From assembly GCA_013076295.1 (NCBI GenBank), contig RQOL01000828.1:3469219-3533218 (forward strand): a stretch of DNA of 64,000 bases. The letters run 5' to 3'. Below are positions 61,701-64,000 of this stretch, piece by piece (the stretch's first letter is position 1; the number at the start of each line of letters is the position of its first letter). Made by a program: the position numbers and the translations under genes. The DNA is from Sanderia malayensis. Its lineage: Eukaryota > Cnidaria > Scyphozoa > Semaeostomeae > Pelagiidae. Under the pieces are notes generated by a model. The model made no database searches, was not told the DNA's origin, and was given only the letters and a program-made list of their open reading frames with translations.

Positions 61701-64000
61701 CATCCCTTTGAAAGCGAATGATGATGATTTGGGAATTCCCGGAAACATAGCAGAATACAAGATAATTGCTGGCAATGATGCGAACCATTTCACAATCAAT
61801 AAGATAACTGGAGTTCTATCATTGAAATCAAAATTGAATTACAACGTCAAATCATTCTACTCTTTGACGGTACAAGCAGTGGATGGTGGTTGGCCCGCAA
61901 GATATGCTACTGTCACAATCAATATCCAAGTGCTTGATTTCTCAGAGGTACAGCCGCAGTTCACTTTAAACACCTACTACGTATCCGTGTTCGAGAATAC
62001 AACGATCCAATCAGAAATTCTTCAAGTCAATGCCACAACGCAAGCATCTTCCAGTGGAACATTAATCTACTCCATACGTCCAAATAATTATTCAACAGCA
62101 TTCATCATTGACAATACAACTGGTTTGATCCGAAATAGACTGCAATTCGATTTCGAGCGACAGAAGTTTTACACATTTGTCCTATTAGCCAGAGACTCAG
62201 TGAGCCAGCGTGTTGGACAAACTCATGTCATAGTCAGTGTCAAAGATATCAATGATAATTCCCCTGTATTCATCAATACAAATTTGGTGCACAACATATC
62301 GGAAGCTACGTCAGTTGGTTCAACGGTTTTAACTGTAACAGCTAAAGATGCTGATTCAACAACAAATGGACAGATTGTGTACAGAGCATCTGGTGGAGAC
62401 GGAATGACTGAATTCACAGTTGAACCAGATGGAAAGGTTATTCTTTCATCACATCTCGATTCTAAAATTAAGCAGAATTATACATTGATCATTACTGCTT
62501 CCGATCTTGGTAATCCAACCCTTGAGACAAACATCACCGTAACAATCAACGTATTGCCTGCTAGTTTAATACATCTGAGTTTGCCAATATTCAACCAAAC
62601 CATGTATACTGTATGGGTAGATGAAGGTATACTGATTCACTCATTCCTGAAAGTCAATGCTAGCAATCAAGCAGTCACAAATGCTCCTATTGCATATAGC
62701 ATTCAGGGCACTGCAATGGAAACATCACCCTTTAACATTAGCAGCACAACTGGATATCTCAATGTTATAACACCATTGAACTACGAAATGAAGAAAGTGT
62801 ACACGTTTAATGTTATTGCAACAAATATCCACGGCAGGTCAGCAACGACGTCTGTGACTGTTTACGTCCGGGATAAAAATGACAATCGACCATATTTCAG
62901 CCCAATGGTTTACACGTCACATATTTCAGAATGCTTCCAACCATCAGACTTTGTTGCACAGCTCTTCATCAAAGACAACGATACAACGATATCAAATGGA
63001 CCTCATAATTACGTCATTACAAGTGGCAACAATCCACCGAGATTCAATGTTTCCAGTACAGGAATGGTGTCCGTTGCTCAAATGATAGATTATGAATCTT
63101 TATCATCATCTACAATCACATTGACAGTCACTGTTGCTGAAGCATCACACGCCAGTATATCAGTCGCAACTGTTAATATTGTCATCAGAGATGAAAACGA
63201 TAACCATCCAAGGTCAGTACGAAAATATTCTTAAAATTCTTCTTTTATATTGCATCGTACTAACGATTTATCTTTCTGATGTTTCACCCTCTTCTTTGTT
63301 ACGTACTAATATTGGTGCATTGTTATAAACTTTAGGTTCAACCGATCAACGATCTACTTGAGTATAAACGAGAATGAGCCTGCTGGTAATGTTATATACA
63401 CTCTGAATGCCACAGATGCTGATAAAACGAATAGCAACAACCAAATCACGTACAGTCTGCTACCAAGTAATGGAAAATTTGCTATAAATTCCAATGGACA
63501 ACTGACTATCGCCAGTACACTGAATTACGAGGAAAGAAAGGATTATGAATTGACTGTAGTTGCCACTGACAACGGAACACCTTCATTGAGTGGCTATGCT
63601 GTCATTTTTATTAATGTCACCAATGTTAATGACAATCCACCAATGTTCAAGGAGCAATGTAGCAACACTATTTCAGAATCACATCCTATTGGATCGACAG
63701 TAGTTATTTGCCAAGCAATTGATGCAGATGTAAACAGTACGTTGACGTACAAGATAAACAACTCCAACGTATTTACTGTTAACAACAAGGGAGAAATTAC
63801 ATTGGTGAAACAACTTGATAGCAGAATACAACAATCATACAACCTAACATTGATTGTATCTGACGGAAATTTTTCTACTGTAACAACTGTTACAGTCAAT
63901 GTCCTTCCAGTTGTTAATTGTCGTCCATTATTCAACCAGAGTCTATACATTGCGTATGTTAGAGAAGATGTGCATCAATTGAAAACTGTCTTAACTGTTT
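46761..64000 (+). CDS. Giant C1q-like / Ig / cadherin receptor B (partial at window end)
   Basis: Exons: 46761-46821 (signal peptide, ISLLVLLWLSGLFHV), 48030-48245, 48333-48680, 48803 (or 48860)-51074, 51167-51888, 51982-52210, 52397-52611, 52716-52873, 52962-53094, 53223-53372, 53499-56093, 56207-63212, 63336 to beyond the window. About 4,900 residues are visible. Exons 2-7 give about nine C1q/TNF-like domains (TGVYLVSANI, GTLSVKTGDQLSLF, SGFSITYVG type motifs). Exons 8-9 form one Ig domain (TFSCTV, LSWYKDG, GVYSCK) split by a phase-0 intron as in receptor A. From exon 10 (DPTPKI, matching DPTPNI in A) onward there are more than 30 cadherin repeats with DxNDN linkers and LDYE and DxD motifs. 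Exons 12-13 contain a 12-repeat super-unit present twice. The transmembrane and tail regions lie beyond 64000. Likely a very long cell-surface adhesion or recognition protein. Its C1q-Ig block matches receptor A in order and exon phase. Confidence 0.87.
47092..47160. repeat. Three copies of a 24-bp GATATCTCGCG repeat
   Basis: AGATATCTCGCG(A/G)CTGA followed by a TCGT-like spacer starts at 47092, 47116 and 47140. It lies in the first intron of receptor B. Each unit contains the palindrome GATATC next to CTCGCG. Confidence 0.85.
56207..63920 (+). repeat. Coding super-repeat: 12 cadherin repeats duplicated in tandem
   Basis: Linkers repeat in the same order with a 12-domain period. Examples (first copy / second copy): VDVNDHQPMF / TDVNDYQPTF, DYNDNHPVF / DYNDNHPVF, ENVNDNDPYF / ENVNDNSPYF, QPASLVHLSQPVF / LPASLIHLSLPIF, VRDVNDRSPYF / VRDKNDNRPYF. 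The offset is about 3,748 bp (for instance 58815 against 62563), about 1,249 residues. Similarity also extends upstream: domains at 55250-55900 match those 12 domains later (TDFNVNAMTGEI / TDFALSADGNL). The last domains in the window keep the same register. Confidence 0.85.

Overview
The window is nuclear DNA from an animal. Genes are split by many short GT-AG introns, the DNA is AT-rich, and the gene content is metazoan: cadherins, a LIM-homeodomain factor, ciliary transition-zone and axonemal genes, and PNUTS. Close gene spacing, eukaryotic cut-and-paste DNA transposons, a tRNA-derived SINE, and cadherins carrying C1q-like modules suggest an early-branching animal, most plausibly a sponge. 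That taxonomic guess is inference. No marker in the window settles it.

Layout. 1-1290 is a 103-bp satellite with a 206-bp higher-order period. 1506-10654 holds four features: an intronless alpha-arrestin (+), an intronless oligoribonuclease REXO2 (-) convergent with it, a non-autonomous hAT transposon, and a 27-exon PNUTS/PPP1R10 gene (+). 11070-17363 is an Lmx1-type LIM-homeobox gene (-) followed by 4.2 kb of gene-poor upstream DNA. 21613-28361 is a head-to-head pair of ciliary genes, WDR38 (-) and TMEM237 (+), separated by 495 bp that contains an RFX/X-box-like site.

29598-64000 is dominated by two paralogous, tandemly oriented receptor genes. Each has a signal peptide, about 8-9 C1q/TNF-like domains, one Ig domain and then cadherin repeats. 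The first is complete (predicted 2,343 residues) with about 7 cadherin repeats, a transmembrane segment and a short tail. The second is a giant (about 4,900 residues in the window and still open) with more than 30 cadherin repeats, many of them in a tandemly duplicated 12-repeat super-unit of about 3.75 kb. Between the two receptors lie a SINE, a PIF/Harbinger-type element, and an intronless gene for a predicted myristoylated protein with the order zinc finger x3 - Tudor-like - TIR - TIR - Tudor-like.

The best candidates for something undescribed are this C1q-Ig-cadherin receptor family, the TIR/Tudor protein lying between the paralogs, and the conserved calcium-free linkers in the cadherin super-repeat. 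A functional link between receptors and TIR protein (recognition outside, NAD-type signalling inside) is only a hypothesis from proximity and domain content. Exon coordinates were read by eye from splice signals and frame continuity. For PNUTS, WDR38, TMEM237 and the first cadherin, the joined exons add up to an exact multiple of three, which supports them.
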